64,000 nt of DNA, from assembly GCF_900290235.1 (NCBI RefSeq), contig NZ_OLMK01000029.1, positions 1-64,000 of the forward strand, written 5' to 3'. The DNA comes from Streptomyces sp. MA5143a (GTDB lineage Bacteria > Actinomycetota > Actinomycetes > Streptomycetales > Streptomycetaceae). The notes below the pieces were generated by a model. It did no database searches. It saw nothing but the letters and a program-made list of their open reading frames with translations, and was not told where the DNA came from. Positions within the stretch are counted from its first letter, which is position 1. Each line of letters begins with the position of its first letter. This document shows positions 33,758-44,279 of the stretch, one piece after another. Made by a program: the position numbers and the translations under genes.

Positions 33758-34346
33758 GTTCATGGCGTATGTCGAGTCCCGCAAGAACCTCACCGGCGGC
33801 GCCCTCGGGGTGGCGGGCCTCGGACTGACCTTCGCGGGGCTGGCGGGCCCGTACTGGCCGGTCGTGGTCGCCGGTCTGTACGGCGCGGGCGCGCTGCTCG
33901 CCCCGCCGGAGCGCCCGCCGGTGCCGGACTTCCCGGACCCGTCCGCCCAGCTCGACGAGGTCCGCGCCGACTTCGACCGGCTCGGCGAGTACCTCGCCGA
34001 CATCGAGCTGCCGCCCGCGGCCGCCGGACGCCTCACCGAGCTGACGGAGCTGCTGACGGCGCTCCTCGACCCCGGCTGGGTCGCCGAGATCCTCGGCCAG
34101 GACCCGGAGGGCGTCCACACGCTGTCCCGGGCGGTGCGGCAGGACGTGCCCGAGGCCGTCGACACCTACGTCCGCACCCGCTGGTGGACCCGTCTGACGC
34201 CGGGCACGGAGCCCCCCGAGCGCCATCTGGAACGCCAGCTGGCCCTGCTGCACGACGAGTTGGAACGGCTGGCGGCGGCGCTGCGCGACACGGAGGCCCG
34301 GCGGCAGGAGTCGCACACCCGGTACCTGGAGGACCGCTCGGGTTGA
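33744..34346 (+). CDS. Membrane protein of the TelA operon, unknown function
   Basis: GTG 33744 with GAGGAG upstream gives 200 residues. The ATG at 33762 is an alternative. Two short membrane segments near residues 25-60 (GGALGVAGLGLTFAGLAGPYWPVVVAGLYGAGALLA) are followed by a charged, probably coiled-coil cytoplasmic part (LDEVRADFDRLGEYLADIEL; ERLAAALRDTEARRQESHTRYLEDRSG). It overlaps the preceding gene by 14 bp. It is conserved in this gene order by inference only, and no enzymatic motif is visible. Confidence 0.75.
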   Translation: MATSRFMAYVESRKNLTGGALGVAGLGLTFAGLAGPYWPVVVAGLYGAGALLAPPERPPVPDFPDPSAQLDEVRADFDRLGEYLADIELPPAAAGRLTELTELLTALLDPGWVAEILGQDPEGVHTLSRAVRQDVPEAVDTYVRTRWWTRLTPGTEPPERHLERQLALLHDELERLAAALRDTEARRQESHTRYLEDRSG

Positions 34347-34369
34347 GCCCCGGGCCCGGGCGTCCCCGC

Positions 34370-35530
34370 TCAGCCGATGTTGGTCAGGATCACGATCAGC
34401 AGCACCACCGCGATCACCACGCCCAGCACCTTCAGGCCGGCGTACGGGGACGGGGTCTGGTCCGGCGTGGGCGGCGTTCCCGGGACCGGGGCCGGCCGGG
34501 GCCCGTTGAACACGTCGTGCCCGGTCACGGAGACCCGGGTGCACCAGGGGCACGTCGGCAGATGGGAGCCGTAGGTGTGCAGGGGCCGTACCGTGCACGA
34601 CCGCACCTGCCCGCGTTCCTTGTCGAGGGCGCGCAGCCACGCCTCGGCCGGGGGCCGGGCGGTGGGGGTCTGGACGCCGGGGCCGAAGGCGGTCCTGGCG
34701 AGGGTGAGGAGTTCGGGCGGCAGGACGGAGGGGTCGACGGTGCCGCGCGGGGTGATGACCATCTCGGGGCGGACGACGTACGAGATGCTCGCGGCGATGT
34801 TGTCCTTGACGGTCGACTCGGAGGTGCTCTCGTGGGGGACGCCGCCGAAGGGGTGGTTGCCCGCGGTGAGCAGCTGGTAGACGAGGACGGCGAGGGCGAA
34901 GTCGTCGCTCTGCCGGGTGGCGGGGCCGCCTGCCTGCCGTTCGGGGGCCGAGTAGTCGGTGGTGTGCATCAGGCAGGGGAACAGCTCGCCGGTGGCCGGG
35001 TCGGTGAAGGCGATGGAGTCGCAGTCGAGGAAGGTGACGAAGCCGTTGCCGTCGACGACGACGTTGCTGCTGGAGAAGTCGCCGATGACGAGGTTGTCGT
35101 GGTGCATGCGGGCCGTCATGAACGCGAGGTTCCAGGCGACGCCGAGCAGGAACCGCCAGTCGGCCCGGTCCGGGAACAGCTTCAGCCGCTGGACGCGGGT
35201 GAACAGGCCGACGAGCTGCACGTGCTGGGGTTCGCCGAAGCGGCGCATCGCGTACCCGAGGAACTCGCCGTTCGTGCCGCGTGCCATGGCCGTCGGCCAG
35301 GCCAGTTCGGGCGGCTGGTTGGCGTCGGTGGGGCGGGCGGCCAGCGGGGACATGGTGAGCATGCGGGCCAGCCGCCGCTCCTGGTCGGGGCCCGGCGGAT
35401 CCCGGTAGATCTTGACGACGATCCCCGCGTCGCCCTCCACGGGGAACACGGCCGCCTGTCCGCCCCCTTTGAGGGGCTGCTCGGCGAGCGTGACCGCCTT
35501 GCCGTCGAGGAAGACCCTGCGGCCGCTCAT
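34370..35530 (-). CDS. Protein kinase-like protein with zinc ribbon and C-terminal membrane anchor (TerY-P type)
   Basis: A 386-residue protein. A divergent protein kinase domain covers ~1-290: GGGQAAVFPVEGDAGIVVKIYRD (ATP-binding Lys), LVIGDFSSSNVVV in place of HRDLKxxN with its catalytic Asp, and FLDCDSIAF in place of DFG. A Cys pair CPWC near 335 suggests half of a zinc knuckle. A Pro-rich linker and one C-terminal membrane helix (LGVVIAVVLLIVILTNIG) end the protein. With the adjacent PP2C and TerY-like VWA genes it matches the TerY-phosphatase-kinase triad of Ter-linked stress systems. It converges on the telA operon. Confidence 0.85.
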   Translation of the reverse strand: MSGRRVFLDGKAVTLAEQPLKGGGQAAVFPVEGDAGIVVKIYRDPPGPDQERRLARMLTMSPLAARPTDANQPPELAWPTAMARGTNGEFLGYAMRRFGEPQHVQLVGLFTRVQRLKLFPDRADWRFLLGVAWNLAFMTARMHHDNLVIGDFSSSNVVVDGNGFVTFLDCDSIAFTDPATGELFPCLMHTTDYSAPERQAGGPATRQSDDFALAVLVYQLLTAGNHPFGGVPHESTSESTVKDNIAASISYVVRPEMVITPRGTVDPSVLPPELLTLARTAFGPGVQTPTARPPAEAWLRALDKERGQVRSCTVRPLHTYGSHLPTCPWCTRVSVTGHDVFNGPRPAPVPGTPPTPDQTPSPYAGLKVLGVVIAVVLLIVILTNIG

Positions 35531-35681
35531 GGCCGTACCTCCGAGTGCTCTCTGGGGCGGACCGGCGTCGGCTGCGGCCCCGGCGCCGCCCGTCCCGCGC
35601 GCCGCGCCGACGCCGACCGGCCGGACCGCCGTGGGTGGTTGTCCGGGTCGCCGGCCCGTCGGGGCCGGCCGGTTGCCGCTG
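35531..35681. other. Intergenic spacer in the kinase/PP2C/TerY cluster
   Basis: 151 bp with high G+C content. No terminator or promoter could be called with confidence. All neighbours are on the minus strand, so transcription may read through. Confidence 0.3.
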
Positions 35682-36464
35682 TCATCCGCGGCTCGTGCGG
35701 ACGGCTCGCAGCAGGGTTTTGTCGTCGGCGTTCAGGGCGGTGAGGCGGTCGGAGCGCAGGAGGGCGGCGAGCTTGCCGTCGGCGTCGTCCGGCGCGGTGT
35801 CGAGGGAGCGGAAGACGGCGTCGGCGAAGGACGCGTTCGGGGACTGGGCGCCGCTCGCCGACCGGTTGAGCATGGCCTGCGCGAGGCCGTCCGTGGAGAG
35901 CAGCACCCCGTCGATCCCGTCGTCGGAGAGGCACTCGGTGTGCGTCCAGCGCGCCGCGTCCGGCGAGGTCAGGAACACCGTCTCGTTGCTGTACTCGCTG
36001 ACCGCCGCCGCCTGCGGCAGCAGATGGAACTGCCGCTCCCCGTCCTCGGTCCCGGCCCGCAGGACGACGAACCCGTCCCCGACGGTCAGGTGCCCCAGCC
36101 AGCCGGGCGCCAACACGACCACGGTGAGGGTGGTGGCGAAGTCGGGCGCGTCACTGCCCGTACGGTCCAGGAAGTCGTCGCTGACGTCCTGCAACGCGTC
36201 CCGCAGCAGCTCGTGCACGGCCTCGCCGGGCTGCACCTCCACGGCCGCGCCGGCCCGCCGCGCGAAGTGCTCGGCGGCCAGTTTCACCGCCAGCCGGGAG
36301 CCCTCCTCCGAGCGTGGCCGGCTCCCGGCGCCGTCGGCGACGGCGAGGACCGAGACGGCGGAGGTGACGATCCAGCCGCAGGCGTCCTGGCAGGGCAGGC
36401 CCTGCCGCCGGTGCCGGTAGCCCTCGACGCTGAGCCCGTGGATGCGCCACGACGGGACGGTCAC
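35682..36464 (-). CDS. PP2C-family protein phosphatase
   Basis: GTG 36464, one base after the TerY gene stop, gives 260 residues. PP2C motifs are visible: HRRQGLPCQDACG, VLAVADGAGSRPRSEEGSRLAV (metal-binding Asp), TTLTVVVLAPGWLGHLTVGDGFVVL and VLLSTDGLAQ, ending with DDKTLL. The protein should dephosphorylate Ser/Thr residues, most likely on the VWA or kinase partner. It belongs to the TerY-P triad with the genes on both sides. Confidence 0.9.
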   Translation of the reverse strand: MTVPSWRIHGLSVEGYRHRRQGLPCQDACGWIVTSAVSVLAVADGAGSRPRSEEGSRLAVKLAAEHFARRAGAAVEVQPGEAVHELLRDALQDVSDDFLDRTGSDAPDFATTLTVVVLAPGWLGHLTVGDGFVVLRAGTEDGERQFHLLPQAAAVSEYSNETVFLTSPDAARWTHTECLSDDGIDGVLLSTDGLAQAMLNRSASGAQSPNASFADAVFRSLDTAPDDADGKLAALLRSDRLTALNADDKTLLRAVRTSRG

Positions 36465-36465
36465 G

Positions 36466-37227
36466 TCACGCCTCCCAGGCCGGGCGCTGCGTCTTGAACT
36501 GGCTGAAGATCTTCTCGAACACCTCGTCCCCCGCCCCCTTCTGCTCGGCGTTGGCGCTGGCGGACATCATCTGGAGCAGCTCCCGGAACGGGAACCCCTG
36601 CAACCGGGCGTTGAACTTGGGTGCGAACGCCTGGAGCACCTGCTCCCCGCGGTCCGTGATGCCGCCCACCCCGATGGCGTACAGCCGGAACCGGCGGGAC
36701 CGCTGCTCCTCGGCGAGGACGGGTATGAGCCGTTGCCAGGAGTCGGTGAGATGACCGGTCGGGTCGGTGGGCAGCCCGTCCGTGACGAGGCAGATCTGCG
36801 GCCGGTAGTACTGGAGTCCGGAGGCCCGCAGTTCCGCCTTGCGGGCCGCGACGATGTGCATGGACAGCTCCAGCGCCTCGGTCATCAGGGTGACGCCGGC
36901 GGCCGTCAGCTGCGGTGCCTGGAAGGCGTGCGCGGGGATGAAGGGGCTCATGCGGGTGCGTGGGTCGAGCAGTTGGGGTCCGCGCCAGGCGCCGACGCCC
37001 TGGCCGCCGAAGGTGACGACGGCGACCTCCACGCTGTAGCTGAGGCTGACGTCGTCGTGGAGTTCGCGGGTCCACTCGGCGAGCGCGTTGTTCAGCGCCT
37101 GGATCGGCGCGCCCGCCATGGAACTGGATGTGTCGAGGCACAGCACGAGCGGCATGCGCTGGGCGTTGTTCTCGAACTCGATGTCGGCGTACTCCGCCGG
37201 CAGGGTGGGCGGGTATTCGCTGTGCAT
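36466..37227 (-). CDS. TerY-like VWA-domain protein
   Basis: A 253-residue cytosolic protein. The VWA MIDAS motif is DTSSSM in LVLCLDTSSSMAGAPIQALNNAL. Other VWA strands are VEVAVVTFGGQG, ICLVTDGLPTDPTGHL and FRLYAIGVGGITDRG. TerY proteins bind metal through the VWA domain and act with a kinase and PP2C phosphatase in tellurite/stress systems. It is the first gene of the triad and lies 93 bp downstream of the exported protein gene. Confidence 0.88.
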   Translation of the reverse strand: MHSEYPPTLPAEYADIEFENNAQRMPLVLCLDTSSSMAGAPIQALNNALAEWTRELHDDVSLSYSVEVAVVTFGGQGVGAWRGPQLLDPRTRMSPFIPAHAFQAPQLTAAGVTLMTEALELSMHIVAARKAELRASGLQYYRPQICLVTDGLPTDPTGHLTDSWQRLIPVLAEEQRSRRFRLYAIGVGGITDRGEQVLQAFAPKFNARLQGFPFRELLQMMSASANAEQKGAGDEVFEKIFSQFKTQRPAWEA

Positions 37228-37320
37228 CGCTGGTCCCCCTGGTGTTTCCGTTTCGTGCGCGGTACGTGTGCGGGTGAGGCGTGGGTGTGAGGCGTGGGTG
37301 TGGGGCTCGGATGTCGGGCC

Positions 37321-38529
37321 TCAGCGGGGGGTGCCCTTGGCGTGGCGGGCGGCGGTCGGCGGGAAGGCGTACAGGACGTCGGAGTCGCGTTCGGGTGCCT
37401 CGGCGACGTCGACGGGCCCGCCGGGCGCGGGCGGCGGCCGCCCCGCCTCGGCCCACACCGCCCGGTAGAGCACCCGGTCGAGTTCGACGTAGCCCTGCGG
37501 GTGCAGTTCGGTGCGGACGACGGCGGTACGGGTGTGGGCGGGGCGGGCGCTCACCTGGCGTCCGTGGCGCGCGGTGGGTGCGACGCGCAGCCGGGTGGTG
37601 CTCTCGTCGCCGTCGTGTGCGGCCTGGACGGGGGCGCGTCCGTCGCCGCCGCGTCCGTCGCCGCCGCGTGCGGCGCCGTGGGTGGGCGAGCGCCCGTCGG
37701 CGGGCCGCGGCTCACCGCGCTCACGGCGACGCGCGCCGCCTCCCGGTGGCATGGCGGCGAGCCGTCCGGAGCCCGTGCGATGCCCCACGGCGACGGGGCC
37801 GCGCGAGCGGCGGATCACGACGGCGAAGGCGAGAAGCAGCAGCACGAGCAGCAGTCCCATCCAGAGAGCGGCCCAGGAGGTGCTGTCCCCGGCGGGCTCG
37901 GTGCCCCCACCGCCGGCCTGCGCGGTGTCGCCCTTGCCGCCCTTGCCGTCGTCGCCCCGGCCGTTCTTGTTGTCCTTGTCGTGGGGGTTGCCGGAGGTGG
38001 TGGCCGGGTCGGTGGTCACGCCCTCGACGGTGAAGACATGGGTCGCGGGGTCGGCGGCGAGCCCCTTGTCGATGAACTGCTTGCCGGTGAGCTTGTTCTT
38101 GACGGTTTCGCACAGGTCGTTGTCGTCGCGACAGACCCCGGCGTTCCGCAGCTCGTCCCGCGCTTCCGGCCGCAGCGGGTCGATAGTGGTATCGGGGTGG
38201 ACGAGACGGCCTTCGGCCATGAGGAGCAGGGCGGTGCCGCCCTCGCCGGTCGATATGCCCTCGGGTACCTGTACGACCAGCGGGTTGGTGTCCTCGTACA
38301 GCTTCTTGAGGCTCTCATGCTCCTGTTGGCTGAGCTTTTCGAACTTCAGCGGGGCTTCGAGCGTGATGACGACGGCGCCCCGGGGGATCACCGCGCCTCC
38401 GCACGTCACCTTGTCGGCGAAGCTGTCGCCGCAGGGATCGGCCGCGGCGACCGGTGACATCACCGGCACCAGAGCGACCGACAACCCCATGAGGACGCCC
38501 AGAGAGAAAAAACGCCTGACGGCACCCAT
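37321..38529 (-). CDS. Exported single-pass protein with C-terminal cytoplasmic tail
   Basis: The ATG at 38529 gives 402 residues. A signal peptide (FFSLGVLMGLSVALVPVMSPVAAA) is followed by an extracytoplasmic domain (~28-165) with two Cys pairs (ADPCGDSF/VTCGGAV and VCRDDNDLCETV). A Gly/Asp-rich linker, one membrane helix (ALWMGLLLVLLLLAFAVVI, ~215-233) and a basic cytoplasmic tail ending in a conserved block (LHPQGYVELDRVLYRAVWAE) complete it. The topology suggests a receptor or envelope sensor. The clustering with TerY-P genes suggests a sensing role, which is inferred. Confidence 0.75.
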   Translation of the reverse strand: MGAVRRFFSLGVLMGLSVALVPVMSPVAAADPCGDSFADKVTCGGAVIPRGAVVITLEAPLKFEKLSQQEHESLKKLYEDTNPLVVQVPEGISTGEGGTALLLMAEGRLVHPDTTIDPLRPEARDELRNAGVCRDDNDLCETVKNKLTGKQFIDKGLAADPATHVFTVEGVTTDPATTSGNPHDKDNKNGRGDDGKGGKGDTAQAGGGGTEPAGDSTSWAALWMGLLLVLLLLAFAVVIRRSRGPVAVGHRTGSGRLAAMPPGGGARRRERGEPRPADGRSPTHGAARGGDGRGGDGRAPVQAAHDGDESTTRLRVAPTARHGRQVSARPAHTRTAVVRTELHPQGYVELDRVLYRAVWAEAGRPPPAPGGPVDVAEAPERDSDVLYAFPPTAARHAKGTPR

Positions 38530-38677
38530 CGCACCAACCCCCCGTGGCCTGAAAGGCACGCCCCCGCGGCCCTGAAAGACCCGTCCCATACTGGAGCAGG
38601 CACCAGGGTGGCCGGAAGGGTTTGATGAATTCCACCGGGCGACTTCCGGCAATTGTCGATCGCCTTGCGTTTCGCTT

Positions 38678-39217
38678 CTACAACTTGAACACCTGGTGAC
38701 AACGACTGAACATCTGCCGCGCGCGTTCCACCCAATCATTGGCCAAGGCATCGAAGTCGGCCTGGGTGATACGACACGTCAGCGGAAGATCACAGACCCC
38801 GGCGAGACACGGACGCGGTCCCCGTACGTCCCACACGGACAGCATGGGGTTCAATTGCTCGGTATTCCACGCGTTCGAAGCGGCGGCGGCGATGGCGAGT
38901 TGGTCCTGCCGCAGGAAATGCCCGTCCGTGGCGAACGCGACGAGGAGTTTCTTGGTCGTCATGAATCTGACGGTGACCGTCCGCCCCGCCTCGCGGAGAT
39001 CGAATTGCAGGGAGACGGACACGGTGTCGTGGACCGTGTGGTAATTCCGCCGCGCCACCCAGTTCTGCACGAGGTGCCGCCAGTGCGTCCCGAGGTCGTA
39101 GATCTCGGGAGGCCCCGCATACGACTCGCGACCGGAGTAGGAGTCCCGGCCGGGGTACGAATCCCGGCCGGGGCCGGGGTAGGAGTCGCGGTTCGGGTAG
39201 GAGTCAGGCACCGTCAC
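38678..39217 (-). CDS. YbjN-like protein with RDSYPG repeats
   Basis: GTG 39217 gives 179 residues. It overlaps the kinase gene by 14 bp. A short Asp-Ser-Tyr-Pro repeat (PDSYPNRDSYPGPGRDSYPGRDS) of ~35 residues precedes a compact domain with GTHWRHLVQNWVARRNYHTVHDTVSVSLQFDL and a YbjN/type III chaperone-like pattern. It is probably translationally coupled to the Ser/Thr kinase and could be its substrate or adaptor. Function unproven. Confidence 0.65.
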   Translation of the reverse strand: MTVPDSYPNRDSYPGPGRDSYPGRDSYSGRESYAGPPEIYDLGTHWRHLVQNWVARRNYHTVHDTVSVSLQFDLREAGRTVTVRFMTTKKLLVAFATDGHFLRQDQLAIAAAASNAWNTEQLNPMLSVWDVRGPRPCLAGVCDLPLTCRITQADFDALANDWVERARQMFSRCHQVFKL

Positions 39218-40193
39218 GGACCACCGCCTCGGCGACCATGGCATCGGTCAACCCGGCGTCGAGCAGTGCCTGGGCGTGCAGCAGCAGACAGGAGGGCACG
39301 GACTCGCTGGTGGTGCGCCGCAGGTGACGTTCCTTCAGCTCCTCGTACCGCACCTCGATGGTCCGGGCGACCTGGGGCGGCGGCCAGGCGGCCACCGTGG
39401 GCTGCTCCATGACCAACTCCGCCAGGATCTCCGCGAGTTGTGGGCGCTGCTCGGGCCGCTTGGCCAGGCAGCGCGCGATGAGGGGCCGCAGCCCTTCCGG
39501 TACACCGTCGAGCCGCGGCTTCCCGCGTACGACCTCGACCCGCACCCCTTCCCCGCCGCCGTGCGGGGGACGCCCGGTGAGCGCGTACACGAGCACGCCA
39601 CCCAGGGAGAAGACGTCACTCGGCGGCCCGACCGCGGCGCCGCGTATCTGCTCCGGCGACATGAACGGCGGTGTGCCGACGACGACACCGACGCGGGTCA
39701 GCGCGGGGGCACCGTCCACACGGGAGATGCCGAAGTCGATGACGCGGGGGCCGTCGCTCGCCAGCAGGACGTTCGCGGGCTTGAGGTCGCGGTGGACGAC
39801 CTTGGCGGCGTGGATGGCCTGGAGTGCCTCGACGAGCCCGGCGCCGAGGGGGCGCACCTGGGCCTCGGGGAGGGGCCCGTCCGCGCGGACCGCCTCGGCG
39901 AGGGAGGGGCCGGGGACGTACAGGGTGGCCAGCCAGGGCAGTTCGGCGTCGGGGTCCGCGTCGACGACGGCGGCGGTGTACGCGCCGCTGACCACGCGGG
40001 CGGCGGCGACCTCCCGCGCGAAACGTTCACGGAACTCGGGTTCCGCGGCGAGTTCCGGTCGGGCGACCTTGACCGCGACCTCGCGGCCGGCGGGCGACCG
40101 ACCGAGATAGACCCAGCCCATCCCTCCGGAGCCGAGCCGGCCCACGATCTTGTACGGGCCGATCTTCATGGGGTCACTTACGGGTGTACGCAC
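39204..40193 (-). CDS. Hanks-type Ser/Thr protein kinase, cytosolic
   Basis: A 329-residue protein with a complete kinase domain (~10-265): glycine loop GRLGSGGMGWVYLG, VAVKV lysine, catalytic loop HRDLKPANVLL, DFGIS and SPEQIR. The C-terminal ~65 residues (VRYEELKERHLRRTT... LLDAGLTDAMVAEAVV) are not a PASTA or membrane region, so the kinase is soluble. The ATG at 40193 is used, with the ATG at 40169 (MKIGPYKIV) an alternative. It is coupled to a YbjN-like gene and lies upstream of the TerY-P set. Confidence 0.92.
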   Translation of the reverse strand: MRTPVSDPMKIGPYKIVGRLGSGGMGWVYLGRSPAGREVAVKVARPELAAEPEFRERFAREVAAARVVSGAYTAAVVDADPDAELPWLATLYVPGPSLAEAVRADGPLPEAQVRPLGAGLVEALQAIHAAKVVHRDLKPANVLLASDGPRVIDFGISRVDGAPALTRVGVVVGTPPFMSPEQIRGAAVGPPSDVFSLGGVLVYALTGRPPHGGGEGVRVEVVRGKPRLDGVPEGLRPLIARCLAKRPEQRPQLAEILAELVMEQPTVAAWPPPQVARTIEVRYEELKERHLRRTTSESVPSCLLLHAQALLDAGLTDAMVAEAVVRDGA

Positions 40194-42178
<1,985 letters not shown>

Positions 42179-42206
42179 CCCGCCCGATCCACGGTGATCA
42201 CGGTGT

Positions 42207-42235
42207 GAACCCCAGCCGCGCGTCGGCTGGGGTTC
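42207..42235 (+). terminator. Strong hairpin after the GH62 gene
   Basis: GAACCCCAGCCG pairs with CGGCTGGGGTTC around a 5-nt loop (CGCGT). It starts 28 bp after the stop codon. The perfect 12-bp stem and position support a terminator for both convergent genes. Confidence 0.88.
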
Positions 42236-42311
42236 CTCCCTTTGCGCGAACTCGCCGAAGAAGCGGGCGGACCGGCGTCGGAAGAAGTGAGCACCCGGAC
42301 GCCCCGGCCCC

Positions 42312-42740
42312 TCACCGTCCCCGCGGCTGCACCGTGCACAGGGCCCAGATGATGAAGCCGTAGACCGCGATCAGGACGAGCGACCAGACCGGGTAGTACG
42401 GGAGGGTCAGGAAGCTGGTGATCAGGAGCAGGCCCGCGAGCAGGACCCCGACCGCGCGGGCCCAGGTCCGGCCGTTGAAGAGGCTGGCGCCGACCACCAC
42501 GGCCAGGGCGCCGAGCAGCAGATGGATCCAGCCCCATCCGGTCGTGTCGAACTTGAACACGTAGTTCGGGGTGTTGACGATGATGTCGTCGTCGGCGATG
42601 GCCACGATGCCGCGCAGCACGTCGAGCGTGCCCCCGATCATCAGCATGACCGCGCCGAACGCCACCAGCCCGCCGGCCCATGACGCGGAGCGCTGGTGGG
42701 ACCGGGACGGGGACCGGCGTGGATGTGTCGTCTGAGCCAT
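42312..42740 (-). CDS. Small four-helix membrane protein (DUF7144-like)
   Basis: The ATG at 42740 gives 142 residues with a basic N-terminus and four membrane segments (GGLVAFGAVMLMIGGTLDVLRGI, WIHLLLGALAVVVGASLF, AVGVLLAGLLLITSFLTL, VWSLVLIAVYGFIIWALCTV). The motif NTPNYVFKFDTTGWGWIHL is characteristic of this actinobacterial family. Its function is unknown. It starts a cluster of small membrane/DUF genes on the minus strand. Confidence 0.8.
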   Translation of the reverse strand: MAQTTHPRRSPSRSHQRSASWAGGLVAFGAVMLMIGGTLDVLRGIVAIADDDIIVNTPNYVFKFDTTGWGWIHLLLGALAVVVGASLFNGRTWARAVGVLLAGLLLITSFLTLPYYPVWSLVLIAVYGFIIWALCTVQPRGR

Positions 42741-42786
42741 GGTGTGTCTCCCTGTCACTCTGTCACTTGAGCGTGGTCCACCGGTG

Positions 42787-43419
42787 TCAAGCGAGGATCA
42801 GGATGATGAAGACCACGCACACGATGATGTTCACGAGCCAGCTGTGCGTGTTCGTCCAGTCGCGGATCTTGGGCATGGCCCCTTCCGCGTGATGGCCGAA
42901 CAGCATCCTGATCAGCAGCGGTAGCGCCGCGACGAGAATGGTCAGGCCGATGAACGGCAACGCCGCGACGAACGACGCGTGGGAGTGGATCAGGTTGACG
43001 CCCACGGTCATCATGATCACGAGGTCGGACGGCATCACCAGGATGACCATCAGCCCGACCTTGAACCCCTTGCGCGGGTCCGCGTTCATCAACGTGCCGA
43101 GCCACTTCGGCGGTTCGACGCTCTCCCGTTTGATCCAGTTCTTCAGCGCGGCCGCGGCCAGGAGCGCCACCAGCACGTACTGGATGATGTGGCCGACGGA
43201 ACCGTTGTCGGAGGGGTCACCGAAGTCGACGACGTTGTCGAGGGCGGCCGCGAGGCCCATCATGACGGCCACGCCCGCCGTCGTCGCGAGGGTGATGCCG
43301 GCCAGGAACCCCAGGGACACCTGTACCGCTCTCGGCGTGGTCACGAAGATGATGGCCGAGATGATCTGCGGCCCGACCATCATGGTGATGGCGAGCGGAA
43401 GAATCTGAAGTCCGTCCAT
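42787..43419 (-). CDS. GAP-family membrane protein
   Basis: A 210-residue protein with about six membrane helices (LQILPLAITMMVGPQIISAIIFV, VSLGFLAGITLATTAGVAVMMG, YVLVALLAAAAL, KVGLMVILVMPSDLVIMMTVG, FVAALPFIGLTILVAALPLLIRML, WLVNIIVCVVFIILILA). It fits the GAP (Sap/LysE-like) family linked to glycopeptidolipid or small-molecule export. Substrate unknown. It lies 46 bp upstream of the DUF7144-like gene and 9 bp after the SHOCT gene, so these are likely one operon. Confidence 0.75.
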   Translation of the reverse strand: MDGLQILPLAITMMVGPQIISAIIFVTTPRAVQVSLGFLAGITLATTAGVAVMMGLAAALDNVVDFGDPSDNGSVGHIIQYVLVALLAAAALKNWIKRESVEPPKWLGTLMNADPRKGFKVGLMVILVMPSDLVIMMTVGVNLIHSHASFVAALPFIGLTILVAALPLLIRMLFGHHAEGAMPKIRDWTNTHSWLVNIIVCVVFIILILA

Positions 43420-43428
43420 GACCGGTCG

Positions 43429-43746
43429 TCACCCGCTGAGAACGGCGCGCTTCTGGTCCTCGAACTCCTCCTCGGTCAGCACCCCTTGCGCTTTGAGGTC
43501 ACCCAACTCCTTCAACTGGTCGATCTTGTCCGCCGAGGACAGCGTCGAGGACCGGGTCGCGGGTTGGGGAGCGGGTTGGGGAGCCTCCTGCGTCGCGTAC
43601 GGAGCGGGGGCTGGCCGAGGTGCGTATTCCTGGGCGTCCTGCTGGGCCCACCGGCCCGCCTGACGCCGGGACACACGGTTCGACACCGCCGTCGCGGTGC
43701 CCGCGACGACGGCGGTGCGGGCTACGCCGCGAATGAGACCTGGCAT
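43429..43746 (-). CDS. Small SHOCT-domain protein
   Basis: The ATG at 43746 gives 105 residues. An N-terminal segment with ARTAVVAGTATAVSNRVSRRQAG is followed by a Pro/Ala/Tyr linker (EYAPRPAPAPYATQEAPQPA) and a C-terminal SHOCT domain (DKIDQLKELGDLKAQGVLTEEEFEDQKRAVL). SHOCT domains are small oligomerisation or membrane-associated modules. It lies 32 bp after the DUF6325-like gene on the same strand. Confidence 0.85.
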   Translation of the reverse strand: MPGLIRGVARTAVVAGTATAVSNRVSRRQAGRWAQQDAQEYAPRPAPAPYATQEAPQPAPQPATRSSTLSSADKIDQLKELGDLKAQGVLTEEEFEDQKRAVLSG

Positions 43747-43778
43747 GATCGGCACCTCCTGCTGTGCTCTGCGTACGG

Positions 43779-44279
43779 TCACGAACCGGTGCCGGCCCCG
43801 GTCTCGGCCCTGCCCTCGGCCTCGGCCTCTGCGTCGGCTTCCACCGAGTCCAGCGCCGCGACGAGGTCCTGGACGGGAATCCTTCCGACGGCCACCAAAC
43901 GGGCGCCGTTGTGCCGCAGCGCTCGGGCGAAGGGCGCGGCCCAGCGGTTCTCGTACATCAGGATCGCGGCCGTGCTGCCGGCCCCGATCGCCTGCCCGGC
44001 CTCTTCGATGTCGTCCTGACCAAGGAGTCCCGAGGTCGCGCCCTCGAACGCCGTGAGGCCCGTGTCCGTGTCCCGGCTCAGATCGACGATGTCGACCGCC
44101 GCCACGGAACCGTCCTCGCCCTTGCGGACGAAGACGAGGTCGAGGATGCGGATCAGCCCACGGTCGACCAGGTCGACGAGGTACGGCAGGGCCTCGCCCG
44201 TGGGGCGACCGCCCGGGTACTCGACCACCAGGTAGTCGACGGGGCCGATGTCGTCGAATGCGTCGCTTTCGCTGCTCAC
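43779..44279 (-). CDS. DUF1269/DUF6325-like protein
   Basis: GTG 44279 with AGGAG upstream gives 166 residues. The sequence GPVDYLVVEYPGGRPTGEALPYLVDLVDRGLIRILDLVFVRKGEDG, DIVDLS and AGSTAAILMYENRWAAPFARALRHNGARLVAVGRIP is characteristic of this family. These proteins are often stress-induced with SHOCT partners. The C-terminal tail is a Glu/Ala stretch (VEADAEAEAEGRAETGAGTGS). Molecular role unknown. Confidence 0.85.
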   Translation of the reverse strand: MSSESDAFDDIGPVDYLVVEYPGGRPTGEALPYLVDLVDRGLIRILDLVFVRKGEDGSVAAVDIVDLSRDTDTGLTAFEGATSGLLGQDDIEEAGQAIGAGSTAAILMYENRWAAPFARALRHNGARLVAVGRIPVQDLVAALDSVEADAEAEAEGRAETGAGTGS

